DNA of 64,000 bases from positions 44,752 to 108,751 of IMG/VR virus record IMGVR_UViG_3300032053_000002; one strand, given 5' to 3'. The number at the start of each line of letters is the position of its first letter. Position 1 is the stretch's first letter. The notes beneath the pieces are model-generated. The model did not search any database. It saw nothing but the letters and a program-made list of their open reading frames with translations, and was not told the DNA's origin. The DNA comes from a virus. Below, piece after piece: positions 53,267-61,909 of the stretch. The position numbers were made by a program, and so were the translations under genes.

Positions 53267-54442
53267 CTATTTTTTCATCAATAAAAACTTAACCTTTTTA
53301 GAACCCATCTCACCAAGAACCGACTTCGGGTCTAATTCAAAGTTATCTACCATTCTAAAAATTATTCCGGTTAAAGATTTATTAACATTTTCTAAAACCG
53401 CGAATGCTAACTCTTTACGAGACATGGTTTTGGACATTCCTCGGTAAATCTCTCCTTCTTTCAATAAATAGTCAACCAAATTAGAATATTTTTCCTTTAA
53501 TGATTTATATTCTTCGCGGACTTTGTCAGGAAGTTTATTTAAGTATACCTCAAATTCTTTCATTTCATTATTCATTAAAACATTTATTAAATTATTAGTT
53601 ATTCCTTCGCCAGTTGCGACATGATGTAACTGAATGTATTTCGGAGATTTAATTTTAACTCTTCCGATAACTTCATCTTCTTCAAACTGAGATACAACAA
53701 ATCCTTCAAAGTCGTTCCCGTTCAGATTTTCTTTATCTGCAATATTAGACAATTCCATTATATCATTTACGTCTTTTAAATCGAAAAGTTTAGGAAATCT
53801 AATAGGCAAGCCATTAAAAACACTTTCCATCTTTTTTCGAATAGATTTATAGAATATGTTGAAATCTTTAGAAGTTTCATTTTCTTTTAATCCAATAAAT
53901 ACCAATTCTTTTTTAGAATAATCAACAACTATTCGAGCCGACGAGTGAACCAACTCAAACATATAAGTTTTGTCTTGCTCAAATTGAGAAGTTAAGATAT
54001 TAAAATCTTCTCTGGAAATAATATCAAAAAATAACTCTTCAAATGGAATTTTATCAGTAGTAGTCGCGTCTTTAGCATCAATAGTTCCATTGGTTGCAAT
54101 TCGCCATTTTTCATCATAAAAATAAACTTTAATAATTGAACCATCCACTTTTTCTATAATATAGGATTTTTCTAAATCTATGTTAAATGCATGAGATTCT
54201 CCGTAATTCCAGAATTTGAAAAATGGATTACATACTATTTTCCAGGTACCATTTTCTAAAATTATTCCGCGAGATTCGCGAACGATTGAATTGGAAAAAT
54301 CAGAATTAAATTGATTATATTTAAATAAAACAAGATTGTTTTTTGCAGAAATAATAAGATTAAAGGGGTCTTTTTTTAAGTCCTCTATGGCTCTATTTTC
54401 CAAGAATTTTTGTAGAGATAACATTGTAATATTTTCTTTCAT
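53267..54442 (-). CDS. T4 Rnl1-like RNA ligase
   Basis: 391 residues. Nucleotidyltransferase motif I KVDGS with the AMP-accepting Lys at 98 (T4 Rnl1 uses K99), upstream RESRGIILE, motif IV DFEGFVV, motif V RVKIKSPKY. The C-terminal extension has Rnl1-like size. T4 Rnl1 repairs tRNA cut by host anticodon nuclease. Preceded by promoter 54449-54477. Confidence 0.92.
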   Translation of the reverse strand: MKENITMLSLQKFLENRAIEDLKKDPFNLIISAKNNLVLFKYNQFNSDFSNSIVRESRGIILENGTWKIVCNPFFKFWNYGESHAFNIDLEKSYIIEKVDGSIIKVYFYDEKWRIATNGTIDAKDATTTDKIPFEELFFDIISREDFNILTSQFEQDKTYMFELVHSSARIVVDYSKKELVFIGLKENETSKDFNIFYKSIRKKMESVFNGLPIRFPKLFDLKDVNDIMELSNIADKENLNGNDFEGFVVSQFEEDEVIGRVKIKSPKYIQLHHVATGEGITNNLINVLMNNEMKEFEVYLNKLPDKVREEYKSLKEKYSNLVDYLLKEGEIYRGMSKTMSRKELAFAVLENVNKSLTGIIFRMVDNFELDPKSVLGEMGSKKVKFLLMKK

Positions 54443-54448
54443 AAAGTA

Positions 54449-54477
54449 AATATACTCATATTATACATCACAGTCAA
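54449..54477 (-). promoter_or_regulatory. Sigma70-like promoter (class A)
   Basis: TTGACT (54472-54477), 17-nt spacer, TATATT (54449-54454), just before the RNA ligase ATG. Confidence 0.85.
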
Positions 54478-54580
54478 CCGATTTCTTTGTATTCCGTATG
54501 CTATTCAAGAATTTTATGTTTTCTATACTTAACTCGTTGTATAACAACGGGTTAAACCTTATTCTTTCAAGTTCGTTCAA
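54461..54580 (-). CDS. Possible 39-aa ORF in the gap before RNA ligase
   Basis: A protein-like frame (NELERIRFNPLLYNELSIENI...) from TTG 54580 to TAA 54461, overlapping the promoter. No ribosome site; might be a relic of a longer C-terminus of the upstream gene. Confidence 0.25.
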   Translation of the reverse strand: MNELERIRFNPLLYNELSIENIKFLNSIRNTKKSVDCDV

Positions 54581-54594
54581 TTCTGTTTTTCTGA

Positions 54595-55152
54595 CTAAAA
54601 TTTTTCACTTTTATATTTATTCAATAAAGTTAAGTCCGAAACCATCTTTCGTTTCCAACCCGGATTACGCAACGCTGCGGCCGGATGGTAAGTGCCCATA
54701 AAATCGTACCTTCCTCGATTAAAAATTTTTCCATGATGAATGTCGTGAATATATCCTTTCATCATTATTCCAGAAGATATTCGCCCGATCCCAACTATTA
54801 TACTGGGATTGGCGAAAGTTGTTATTTGGTCTATTAGATAACGCCCACAAATATTTAACTCGTCGGGTTCGGGATCTCTATTATTCGGTGGGCGGCATTT
54901 CACTATATTGGTAATATAAACATCTCTTTTCAAAGATAGTCCTATTTCACGTAAAATGGTTCTAAGTAGTTGCCCTGACCTACCGATGAACGGCAATCCT
55001 ATGCTATCCTCGTCCGCTCCAGGTGCTTCTCCGATAAGCATAATGGGAGCTGTTACGCTCCCATCCGCTACGACAACCTGTGTTCGGGTTTGACATAGTT
55101 TGCATTTTTGGCAACCGAGTAACTCGGTTACCCAGTTTTCGTAAGATTGCAT
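54595..55152 (-). CDS. Family 4-type uracil-DNA glycosylase (FeS)
   Basis: 185 residues: Cys cluster CQKCKLCQTR, catalytic-region GEAPGADED and LPFIGRSGQLL, ITNIVKCRPPNNRDP, NICGRYL and GTYHPAAALRNP. These are the hallmarks of 4Fe-4S uracil glycosylases. DNA repair or exclusion of uracil. Ends TAG. Confidence 0.92.
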   Translation of the reverse strand: MQSYENWVTELLGCQKCKLCQTRTQVVVADGSVTAPIMLIGEAPGADEDSIGLPFIGRSGQLLRTILREIGLSLKRDVYITNIVKCRPPNNRDPEPDELNICGRYLIDQITTFANPSIIVGIGRISSGIMMKGYIHDIHHGKIFNRGRYDFMGTYHPAAALRNPGWKRKMVSDLTLLNKYKSEKF

Positions 55153-55171
55153 ATTAAAAATTACATTCTAT

Positions 55172-55729
55172 CTAGAATTGATAAGTCAAACTAAGCATTA
55201 CTGGGATAACGGTTTGTTCATTGCCCCCACTTATACCTATCTCTTCCTCGTAGGATTCTAATATACTCTTTGACCGATCCGTATATATGGGATAACCGAC
55301 CCATCCGTTAAATGCTATCTTTTGAGATAGAAAATATCTTATTCCAACGTGAATTTCATAATAAGTAATACTTCCTGTCCAACTCTCATCGCTATACGCA
55401 GATGTTGTTCCAACTCGTTCACTTAATATCCCGGCCCCAATTCCCAATAGCCATTTAGTTCGTGAAATAGATACATAGTCACCGAGAAAAATATTCCAAC
55501 CGAACCATCCACCACCGCTTGTCGGTTTGTTTATCAAGTCTTCGTTATTTTCCCAATCAAATGCATGATATTCAAGAAAGAATTCGCCACTGCCTTGTGT
55601 TATTGTTAAAACGGGGCCGAGAACACTACACCCAACATTATAACTAGTTTCTTCTTTGCCAAATTCGTCTTGAGCATAAATCATAGAAAACAACATAAAA
55701 ACAAAAAACATAACAATTAATTTTTTCAT
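55172..55729 (-). CDS. Small outer-membrane beta-barrel-like protein
   Basis: 185 residues from ATG 55729 (AGGAGTG upstream). Signal peptide (LIVMFFVFMLFSMIYAQ), alternating aromatic/polar strands, and a terminal VIPVMLSLTYQF ending in Phe, the signal used by the outer-membrane barrel machinery. Probably inserted in the host outer membrane, perhaps to change receptors. The TAG stop right after Phe argues TAG is a true stop here. Confidence 0.75.
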   Translation of the reverse strand: MKKLIVMFFVFMLFSMIYAQDEFGKEETSYNVGCSVLGPVLTITQGSGEFFLEYHAFDWENNEDLINKPTSGGGWFGWNIFLGDYVSISRTKWLLGIGAGILSERVGTTSAYSDESWTGSITYYEIHVGIRYFLSQKIAFNGWVGYPIYTDRSKSILESYEEEIGISGGNEQTVIPVMLSLTYQF

Positions 55730-55751
55730 AACACACTCCTTTTTTATCAAC

Positions 55752-55874
55752 TTAAACTGATATACCTATTTTTAAAGCATTAGGTATAGTTCCGAGCAAA
55801 TAATCTATTTCTAACATCATATTAGTTTTTTTGTTAATTTTTATCTTTTTCTTTCTTTTCTTAACTTTTTTCAT
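55752..55874 (-). CDS. Tiny basic protein
   Basis: 40 residues, Lys-rich N-terminus (KKVKKRKKKIKINKK) then a short hydrophobic end; GAGGTG close to ATG 55874. Confidence 0.5.
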   Translation of the reverse strand: MKKVKKRKKKIKINKKTNMMLEIDYLLGTIPNALKIGISV

Positions 55875-55884
55875 TTACACCTCA

Positions 55885-56253
55885 TTATTCTTCATATACT
55901 CCGGTATTTTTAACAACGACATGCAATTCACTGTTATATGGGACTTTCACATTACCAGATACGTAAAACGCCGTTGTTTCATATTCTGCACTTTCAATAG
56001 AAAATGAATGCCATTGATCATCTGCCATCGTAATTTTTCTGGTTTGACCATAGTATGTATTTCCTTTGAAAGTTCCATCGATATAAGTATATATATCAAG
56101 TTGTTCGCTAGCATCAAAATAACTGACTACCGCATTCCTGATATATAATACACCGGGATTTTTCTTCGCAGGTGGATTTGATTCGGTTGGTGTTTCGCAA
56201 CTGATGCCTATTAATCCAATCAACAATAAAATAAAAATTAAAAACTTTTTCAT
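55885..56253 (-). CDS. Lipoprotein
   Basis: 122 residues: signal peptide with lipobox GISC (Cys19), Pro/Ser linker (ETPTESNPPAKK), then a beta-sandwich-like domain. Probably periplasm-facing in a Gram-negative host. Confidence 0.75.
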   Translation of the reverse strand: MKKFLIFILLLIGLIGISCETPTESNPPAKKNPGVLYIRNAVVSYFDASEQLDIYTYIDGTFKGNTYYGQTRKITMADDQWHSFSIESAEYETTAFYVSGNVKVPYNSELHVVVKNTGVYEE

Positions 56254-56265
56254 TTTGTTGTTCTC

Positions 56266-56739
56266 CTATCGTAAATTGATTTCTTTTAATGATTCGCAAC
56301 TATCCGTTTTAATAACGGATTTTTTAATCGATGATAAGGTATCTGCTTTTATATTTTCTCCCATCATACTATACGAAGTACCTAACTCGACGCCATATCC
56401 GTCTAAATATAACCCGTAATAACTATCTTCACCATCTTTCATAAATTCACCCGGATTTGCGGATAACTTATATGTCCCATAGTAATAATATAATTCATCG
56501 TACCCAGAATAATAATTATATTTCCACGCCGTCATATTATAACTATAAGTCCCGGGGGAACATTTATATTTCTGACCGTACGAAAAATATGAAGGTATAC
56601 CAGAATTATTATCCCAATACGACTCTACTTCAGATGTCCAATAGATAGCTAAGTAGACATCACCATCGTCACCGGTGCAACTAATCATCGTAAACATTAT
56701 TGACGACAGTATAAATAAAAAAATAATTAAACGTTTCAT
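56266..56739 (-). CDS. Lipoprotein, Tyr-rich
   Basis: 157 residues: signal peptide with lipobox MISC (Cys21), then a Tyr/Gly/Ser-rich beta domain (GYDELYYYYGTYKL). Part of the envelope cluster with 55172 and 55885. Ends TAG. Confidence 0.72.
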   Translation of the reverse strand: MKRLIIFLFILSSIMFTMISCTGDDGDVYLAIYWTSEVESYWDNNSGIPSYFSYGQKYKCSPGTYSYNMTAWKYNYYSGYDELYYYYGTYKLSANPGEFMKDGEDSYYGLYLDGYGVELGTSYSMMGENIKADTLSSIKKSVIKTDSCESLKEINLR

Positions 56740-56758
56740 GACTTTTTTCTCCTATTAT

Positions 56759-57088
56759 TTAAAAAATTACACTGAACCAACCGGTTATTTTTAATAATTT
56801 TACGGTTGCATATAGTGTTGCACCAACTCCCCATGTTATTACGGAAATAATCCCCACAACATACTCGTTTAAAAAAGCCGTCCCACACATTAAAAAAAGT
56901 ATAGTCAAACTACTTATAAAAGTATATGCGCATATGTTTCTCAGAGAGTTACAAATCTCTGAAGGCCCATCTTCAAGACGCAATTTACTTCCATAATACA
57001 TCCATAATGCAAAAACAAATAAGCTGAACATTATTAAAAATCCATAACATACCATTGATACGCAAAGTAAAAATTCTGGATTATTCAT
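56759..57088 (-). CDS. Membrane protein
   Basis: 109 residues with three or four hydrophobic helices and several Cys in them. No signature. Confidence 0.65.
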   Translation of the reverse strand: MNNPEFLLCVSMVCYGFLIMFSLFVFALWMYYGSKLRLEDGPSEICNSLRNICAYTFISSLTILFLMCGTAFLNEYVVGIISVITWGVGATLYATVKLLKITGWFSVIF

Positions 57089-57103
57089 TTTTTATTTCCT
57101 TTT

Positions 57104-57475
57104 CTATAAAATTGTTATAACCTCTATACCACACGATTTACATTCTAAGACTTTAATATCGGAATGAATAATCGGCGTAAATCTATTGATTTCCGATTTA
57201 CATATGGGGCAAAAACACATATATTGGTGGCTACCTTCTTCCAATATAGCCATTTTAGCGTTTGGATGTTCGTGTTTAATTTGTTCAAGTTCATCTTCTC
57301 CGAAATTCTCTTTATTAACTAATTCATAGCAGTGACCGCAATAAACGTGTCCATTATATCTTCTTGATGCTACATTGTCGCAATTTATTACGAAGCATTT
57401 CCCGAAAATTTTTAATGCCGCATTTTTCACAGAAAGTTTCTTAAAAAATTCTTTCAAAGCGTTTTTAATACTCAT
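57104..57475 (-). CDS. Multi-zinc-finger protein
   Basis: 123 residues with four Cys pairs: C..NC near 30, CGHC, CPIC and CKSCG. Shares one base with the next gene. Confidence 0.7.
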   Translation of the reverse strand: MSIKNALKEFFKKLSVKNAALKIFGKCFVINCDNVASRRYNGHVYCGHCYELVNKENFGEDELEQIKHEHPNAKMAILEEGSHQYMCFCPICKSEINRFTPIIHSDIKVLECKSCGIEVITIL

Positions 57476-57792
57476 TATTTAACTTCTTCTTTCTTTACTT
57501 TCATTTCTCGCTTGAATTTTTTCTTTTCTTTTATTGGATCTTCGCCTTTCTTTACCTTGAATTTCTTTTCTTCTTCGGCAACAGCTTCCTCGGCCTGTTT
57601 TGGTTTGTTTGAGTGTTCGATAACAGCTTTTAGCCGAGTTCTTTCCTTTTGCGCACCAACTCCCACACCCAACATTTCGTCCAACCGTTTTAGTTGGTCT
57701 TGCGGGGTTCGTTTATCTCGTTGTTCCTGACGAACCTTTGCGTCTTCTTTGCGAGTTTTGACATTTTTTACGCTTTTGTTTCTACCTTTCAT
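57475..57792 (-). CDS. Conserved small phage protein, highly charged
   Basis: 105 residues; RTPQDQLKRLDEMLGVGVGAQKERTRLKAVI is a pattern common in phage hypotheticals. The C-terminal half is Lys/Glu repeats. Confidence 0.7.
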   Translation of the reverse strand: MKGRNKSVKNVKTRKEDAKVRQEQRDKRTPQDQLKRLDEMLGVGVGAQKERTRLKAVIEHSNKPKQAEEAVAEEEKKFKVKKGEDPIKEKKKFKREMKVKKEEVK

Positions 57793-57805
57793 GGCGAATT
57801 CCTTT

Positions 57806-58204
57806 CTAATTATCTTGTGTACGTATAGTTTTTTTCGGACGAAACGCCCGTGGCAATAGTTTTAATAATCTAAATATAAACGTTTCGCGGTTCTTTATTT
57901 TTTCATCCAAGTACTGTTGCGCCGCTTCGTCGGTAGAAAAAGTTTGATTGTACGCAATCCAAAAATATAACATATACCACGTTTTTCGTTCAACCAAATA
58001 AACTTTATCGTATTCATCATATGATATTCGATAACGATAAAAATCACCGTCGGAATCTGCCCACCGCAATGCGACCTGTATAATAAGCGCAAACACATAT
58101 AAAATTAAAATTGTTGCGGTCAATTCAAGTGGAGCAACCATAATAAAACACCCCAACAGTATTAAAAGAATTAATTTAAATAGTGAAGACTTCTTAAATA
58201 ACAT
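57806..58204 (-). CDS. Membrane protein
   Basis: 132 residues: two N-terminal hydrophobic helices (about 8-45), then a cytoplasmic-type domain (YLVERKTWYMLYFWIAYNQTFSTDEAAQQYLDE). Follows a class B promoter. Confidence 0.65.
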   Translation of the reverse strand: MLFKKSSLFKLILLILLGCFIMVAPLELTATILILYVFALIIQVALRWADSDGDFYRYRISYDEYDKVYLVERKTWYMLYFWIAYNQTFSTDEAAQQYLDEKIKNRETFIFRLLKLLPRAFRPKKTIRTQDN

Positions 58205-58246
58205 ATTTCCTCCGAGTTTATATTATACCCCCCGCACCCATAGTGT

Positions 58247-58275
58247 TTTTAACTATCGAAGCGAGAAAAAGTTCC
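58247..58275 (-). promoter_or_regulatory. Class B promoter
   Basis: GGAACTT (58269-58275), 16-nt spacer, TTAAAA (58247-58252); leader similar to 20900-20965. Confidence 0.55.
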
Positions 58276-58284
58276 CGATTATTT

Positions 58285-58746
58285 TTAATTCATTGAAATA
58301 CACGTGCTATTTTTTTGTATATTGGAAATAGTATCGTTTTCGTCTTCTTCAAATCGTTTCCTAGCTGCCAACAATATCCAAATGACTACTACGGCTACAC
58401 AAACACTTAGCATATATAAAGATGCGATAATAAAATGCCCAGTGGCTGCCATAAAACCAATCAACACGCAATCCAATATAAATAAAATGTTTCTTTTAAC
58501 CGATTTTTCTTTTAAGTTACGAAAGTTTTTATAACTCATCATCTTTTCTTTATCATCAAGCATTCCCATTTCATACATTGGAATTAGCAATATAGCTAAT
58601 ATAACAAACAAAACTAATTGAACCATGATTAAAAAAATAGTGAGATTCGCAGCGTATATCGCATATTCACTTTTGGAAAGTATTCCGTATACAACTAAAA
58701 ACGGAAAAATGATAAAATCCATAAACCAAACAAATAATCTAATCAT
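58285..58746 (-). CDS. Membrane protein
   Basis: 153 residues with four hydrophobic helices (about 5-22, 30-55, 85-105, 108-128). Unknown. Confidence 0.65.
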   Translation of the reverse strand: MIRLFVWFMDFIIFPFLVVYGILSKSEYAIYAANLTIFLIMVQLVLFVILAILLIPMYEMGMLDDKEKMMSYKNFRNLKEKSVKRNILFILDCVLIGFMAATGHFIIASLYMLSVCVAVVVIWILLAARKRFEEDENDTISNIQKNSTCISMN

Positions 58747-58748
58747 TT

Positions 58749-58904
58749 TTATTTCTCCTTTATAGTTATAGTAGGCATATCAATAGAAAACAATATCGCC
58801 AATATGATAAATCCCCAACCGTAAATACATATACCTATTATGGTAATAGTTATCATATATAAAAATCTAAACGGTCGTATTGTCCAATATCTACTTATTT
58901 GCAT
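58749..58904 (-). CDS. Small membrane protein
   Basis: 51 residues: basic start (RYWTIRPFRFLYM), one long hydrophobic helix; overlaps the end of the upstream gene by 14 nt. AAGGAGAAA near its end serves the next gene. Confidence 0.6.
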   Translation of the reverse strand: MQISRYWTIRPFRFLYMITITIIGICIYGWGFIILAILFSIDMPTITIKEK

Positions 58905-59127
58905 TTTTATTTTCCTTTATTTTTAATTTGTTTCGCGTCCGTCTATCTTGTCTTTTTTGAGATTCGTGGTTTTCAAGCGCGATAAGCATCTCTTGAAGAT
59001 TTTTTCTATCTTCTAAAGAAGTCATATCACATCTTGATAAATAATTAATGAAATCTTGGGCGACAAGAAACCCTCTTTTACAATAGACGTTATAAACATT
59101 TTTTCTTAATATATGATATTCTAACAT
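58891..59127 (-). CDS. Hypothetical protein
   Basis: 78 residues, basic, helical C-terminal half. CKRGFLVAQDF resembles a segment of the zinc protein at 34928 (VKGFLVARIF). Preceded by promoter 59133-59161. Confidence 0.6.
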   Translation of the reverse strand: MLEYHILRKNVYNVYCKRGFLVAQDFINYLSRCDMTSLEDRKNLQEMLIALENHESQKRQDRRTRNKLKIKENKNANK

Positions 59128-59132
59128 AACTA

Positions 59133-59161
59133 AATATACGAAAATAAAACCCCAATGTCAA
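59133..59161 (-). promoter_or_regulatory. Sigma70-like promoter (class A)
   Basis: TTGACA (59156-59161), 17-nt spacer, TATATT (59133-59138). Confidence 0.85.
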
Positions 59162-59175
59162 CTGATTTTTTATAG

Positions 59176-59259
59176 TGGTCGATGTGGGAGTTGAACCCAC
59201 ACGAACTTTCGCTCACGAGCTCCTTAGGCTCGCGCGTCTGCCAATTCCGCCAATCGACC
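59176..59259 (-). tRNA. tRNA-Leu (anticodon AAG)
   Basis: Acceptor GGTCGAT/ATCGACC, anticodon arm CGAGC-CTAAGGA-GCTCG, long class II arm, T-arm GTGGG-TTCAACT-CCCAC, A73. A34 in a bacterial-type leucine tRNA is unusual. Confidence 0.92.
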
Positions 59260-59508
59260 TCACTCCAATTTTTTATATTCACTGCATTCGACTAATACTT
59301 TATATCCGCAATCTTTCCACTTTTTACAGTGTTTGCATAAAGACGCATCATATCGAGTTTCAAATTCTTCGGCATTATGTTCAATCCAATCTCCCACATA
59401 ACCAAGTTCAAACGGGTCGCGTTTTATTCTTAGGCCTTCATACCATTTATCGACATCAATTCGATGCAGTTGCATCTCCATAAATTTTCTGAACGGAGTG
59501 ACTTTCAT
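59260..59508 (-). CDS. Zinc-binding phage protein
   Basis: 82 residues; W..HNAEEFETRYDASLCKHCKKWKDCGYKVLVEC resembles a small phage family with a CxxC...C...C site. The stop abuts tRNA-Leu. Confidence 0.7.
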   Translation of the reverse strand: MKVTPFRKFMEMQLHRIDVDKWYEGLRIKRDPFELGYVGDWIEHNAEEFETRYDASLCKHCKKWKDCGYKVLVECSEYKKLE

Positions 59509-59513
59509 GACTT

Positions 59514-59873
59514 CTACCTAGATACTTGCTCCAAAACAAATTCAATATCTTCCGCCGTAAATGGTTTATGTAGAAAAAATACATTTATGTCGTTGGAAAG
59601 TTCGGCTAGCGGATATCCGCTCATCAAAACAATTTTAATATCCGAAGACAGTGCTCTAATTTTTTCATATGCTTCTATACCGGATGTTTCCGGCATAATC
59701 ATATCTAAAAACACAACACTTAAATTTTCAATATTGTCTTTTACTTTTTGAACGCCTGCATCACCGCCGTCCGCAGTAATAATTTCAAAATCCAATTCAA
59801 ATGAATTTAATGTATCTCTGAAATAATCTATTAAATTTTCATCGTCGTCAACAATCAATATTAATTTTCCCAT
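59514..59873 (-). CDS. Stand-alone response-regulator receiver domain
   Basis: 119 residues: D9-D10, phospho-acceptor D57 (VVFLDMIMP), S85 (LMSGYP) and K103 (HKPF) are all in place. There is no output domain and no histidine kinase in the window, so it would take phosphate from host kinases. Confidence 0.92.
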   Translation of the reverse strand: MGKLILIVDDDENLIDYFRDTLNSFELDFEIITADGGDAGVQKVKDNIENLSVVFLDMIMPETSGIEAYEKIRALSSDIKIVLMSGYPLAELSNDINVFFLHKPFTAEDIEFVLEQVSR

Positions 59874-59945
59874 TTTTCATTCTCCAAATCTAAATACCGC
59901 ATAACCCTATATTATGATAATAAATATAAAAATAATATAATTATC

Positions 59946-60443
59946 TTATTTGCAAAATCTATTTGCGGCATACGTGGCCGCGAAAGCATTAGGTTTGATC
60001 TGAACGTTGAATCCGCGGCCTCTCAGATATCCGATTGCAGAATCCTTGATCATGTTGGATGCAAATTTTTCGTTTTCATTTGCATCAACATGCGCTTCAA
60101 ATTCTGTAACATTAAATCCGTTGTCGCGAAGATACTCAGATACTTCCGCAAGTTTTTCTACTTCTTTCCAAAGTCTAGTGAAAATTCCGCCGCGGCTCTC
60201 ATCATATTTTCTTTCTTTTTCTCTAGTATGAATAACATGAACTCCGCGACCGATTCCATCAGTTACTCTGCGAATGCCAACGGCAACAGAATAAATAGTA
60301 TGGATTCTATTTACCTGAGAATCGCAACCGACATAAATTTCGTATTGCGCAGTATTGTCCTTTTCCATATACTCACGAATATATTTCGCCAAATCAGAAA
60401 TTTTCTTTCCGCTCTGAGTATAAAAAAGTCTGGTCTTGTTCAT
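59946..60443 (-). CDS. YkuK-type RNase H-like protein
   Basis: 165 residues. YEIYVGCDSQ, EAHVDANENEKFASNMIKDSAIGYLRGRGF and QIKPNAFAATYAANRFCK match the YkuK family (RNase H fold, acidic residues in VGCDSQ and HVD). Activity not established. Confidence 0.88.
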   Translation of the reverse strand: MNKTRLFYTQSGKKISDLAKYIREYMEKDNTAQYEIYVGCDSQVNRIHTIYSVAVGIRRVTDGIGRGVHVIHTREKERKYDESRGGIFTRLWKEVEKLAEVSEYLRDNGFNVTEFEAHVDANENEKFASNMIKDSAIGYLRGRGFNVQIKPNAFAATYAANRFCK

Positions 60444-60475
60444 GTTGTTTTTCCTCTTTTAATTAAATATAACCT

Positions 60476-60715
60476 TTATTCTTCTTTTTTAATATTATGT
60501 CTAAAAAATCTCATTTCGGCGACAAATAATTCTAATAATTCTATTATTTTCGCCACTCCGAAACTAATTGCTCCGAAGAAAAAATATATCATGGACATCG
60601 ATGCTACTTCGCGCATATATGTCCCTCTCGTTACAAATTCTACCACCACTCCAGTAAAATAAATCAACCCGAGAAACACACAGGTCGCGGCGAGCAAATT
60701 AATAAAAATTTTCAT
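60476..60715 (-). CDS. Small membrane protein
   Basis: 79 residues, two hydrophobic helices (about 5-28 and 40-62), basic end. Unknown. Confidence 0.6.
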   Translation of the reverse strand: MKIFINLLAATCVFLGLIYFTGVVVEFVTRGTYMREVASMSMIYFFFGAISFGVAKIIELLELFVAEMRFFRHNIKKEE

Positions 60716-60724
60716 CTATCCCCC

Positions 60725-61195
60725 CTATTTGATAAACTTGTTTTTGTTTTGTTCTTCGATTCGAAATCCTTCACGTATCTCCATCAGCATTTTTCCTAGC
60801 ATATTATATCCGAGACCTTTCTTATTTCTCCCCCAGTAAAAATCTTTTTCGCTTAATTCTATTATTTCCGCGGTTCCCGTTGATAATAATAAATTTCTAA
60901 AACATGGAATACGAAATTTTGTTTTTAACGCCTCGAGCATTATGAAATCTTTTTTTTCGTTCCAGTTTTTTCTTATATACGGCCGTAATTCTTCTTTCCA
61001 CGCAGCTTCCTTAGCGAGTATAGCCGTCAGCTTCATCCGTATGTATTCTTCCCACTCCGTTCCAGCAAACTTTTGTGATTGATAGAAATTTTCTACGGAT
61101 GAATAATTCTTACCATTTATCTCTAATGAAACGGGATAAAAGTTACTGAATTCGCCGTACGGATCTTTTAATTTGCTAAAGTATATCGTTTCCAT
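60725..61195 (-). CDS. NADAR-family protein
   Basis: 156 residues: GEFSNFYPVSLEINGKNYSSVENFYQSQKF at the start, FWGRNKKGLGYNMLGKMLMEIR-like end (YWGRNKKG). This is the NADAR/YbiA fold. Some members remove ADP-ribose from guanine in DNA or RNA, which would counter DarT-type defence (inference). Confidence 0.92.
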   Translation of the reverse strand: METIYFSKLKDPYGEFSNFYPVSLEINGKNYSSVENFYQSQKFAGTEWEEYIRMKLTAILAKEAAWKEELRPYIRKNWNEKKDFIMLEALKTKFRIPCFRNLLLSTGTAEIIELSEKDFYWGRNKKGLGYNMLGKMLMEIREGFRIEEQNKNKFIK

Positions 61196-61908
61196 TTTTT
61201 AAGTATAATTTGCTCTCTTATATTAACTTGATTCCACGGAATATCATTTCCGATATTTTCATCAATTTCATATGTGATGCGAGCCAGTGGCGGTAAACAA
61301 ACAAATAGCGTTCCATTGATATATTCCGCAATAGATTCGTGCCAGTGCCCAAATATCCAAATTTTTGGTTTATGTATTCCAAACATCGCATCCATCGCCA
61401 TTGTTGTACGAGTACTGTGCACGTTCAGCAATCTAAAAAGTTGCGCAGAAACATTTTTCGGGCATTCGTGGCAAATCACTATTTCAGGTTTAACTTTTTC
61501 ATATAAATTAATCGCTTTCGCCAATTCTTCATGCGACAATTCTTCCTGTGGCCACCAATCTATTCCAATCGTTCTAAAATCTCTGTCTATTGAATATGCG
61601 CCTCTGACCGTAAAAAATTTAAACCACGCATTTTCATGAGTTATGGGTTCTTTAAAATCAGAACCGACATACCAGTTAATATAACCATAATCTTTGAGCG
61701 CGTATTCTCTCCGTATCCCGTGATAATCTTCATGGTTTCCCAGAACAATTTTATGTCTATGCGGATCTATATTAAAGTCCACCAATTTTTTCCACTCGGT
61801 CGCAAATCCGAAATCACCCACTTGAATAGAATATTGCGCGTCTTTTATTATATTCAGATATTGTTCAAAACAACCGTGAACATCTCCGATAATGGTAATT
61901 TTTGTCAA
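61168..61908 (-). CDS. Metallophosphoesterase
   Basis: 246 residues: IIGDVHGCF, VGDFGF, VLGNHEDYH, ICHECP and FGHWHES are the five calcineurin-like motifs. Distinct from the smaller enzyme at 27456. Substrate unknown. Confidence 0.9.
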   Translation of the reverse strand: MTKITIIGDVHGCFEQYLNIIKDAQYSIQVGDFGFATEWKKLVDFNIDPHRHKIVLGNHEDYHGIRREYALKDYGYINWYVGSDFKEPITHENAWFKFFTVRGAYSIDRDFRTIGIDWWPQEELSHEELAKAINLYEKVKPEIVICHECPKNVSAQLFRLLNVHSTRTTMAMDAMFGIHKPKIWIFGHWHESIAEYINGTLFVCLPPLARITYEIDENIGNDIPWNQVNIREQIILKKWKRYTLAN

Positions 61909-61909
61909 C

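Noticed and set aside
54580-54595. Minus-one frameshift extending the uracil glycosylase into the 39-aa frame
   Set aside because: The site near the stop (AAAAATTTT) is not a canonical slippery heptamer in the right frame, and the enzyme is already full length.
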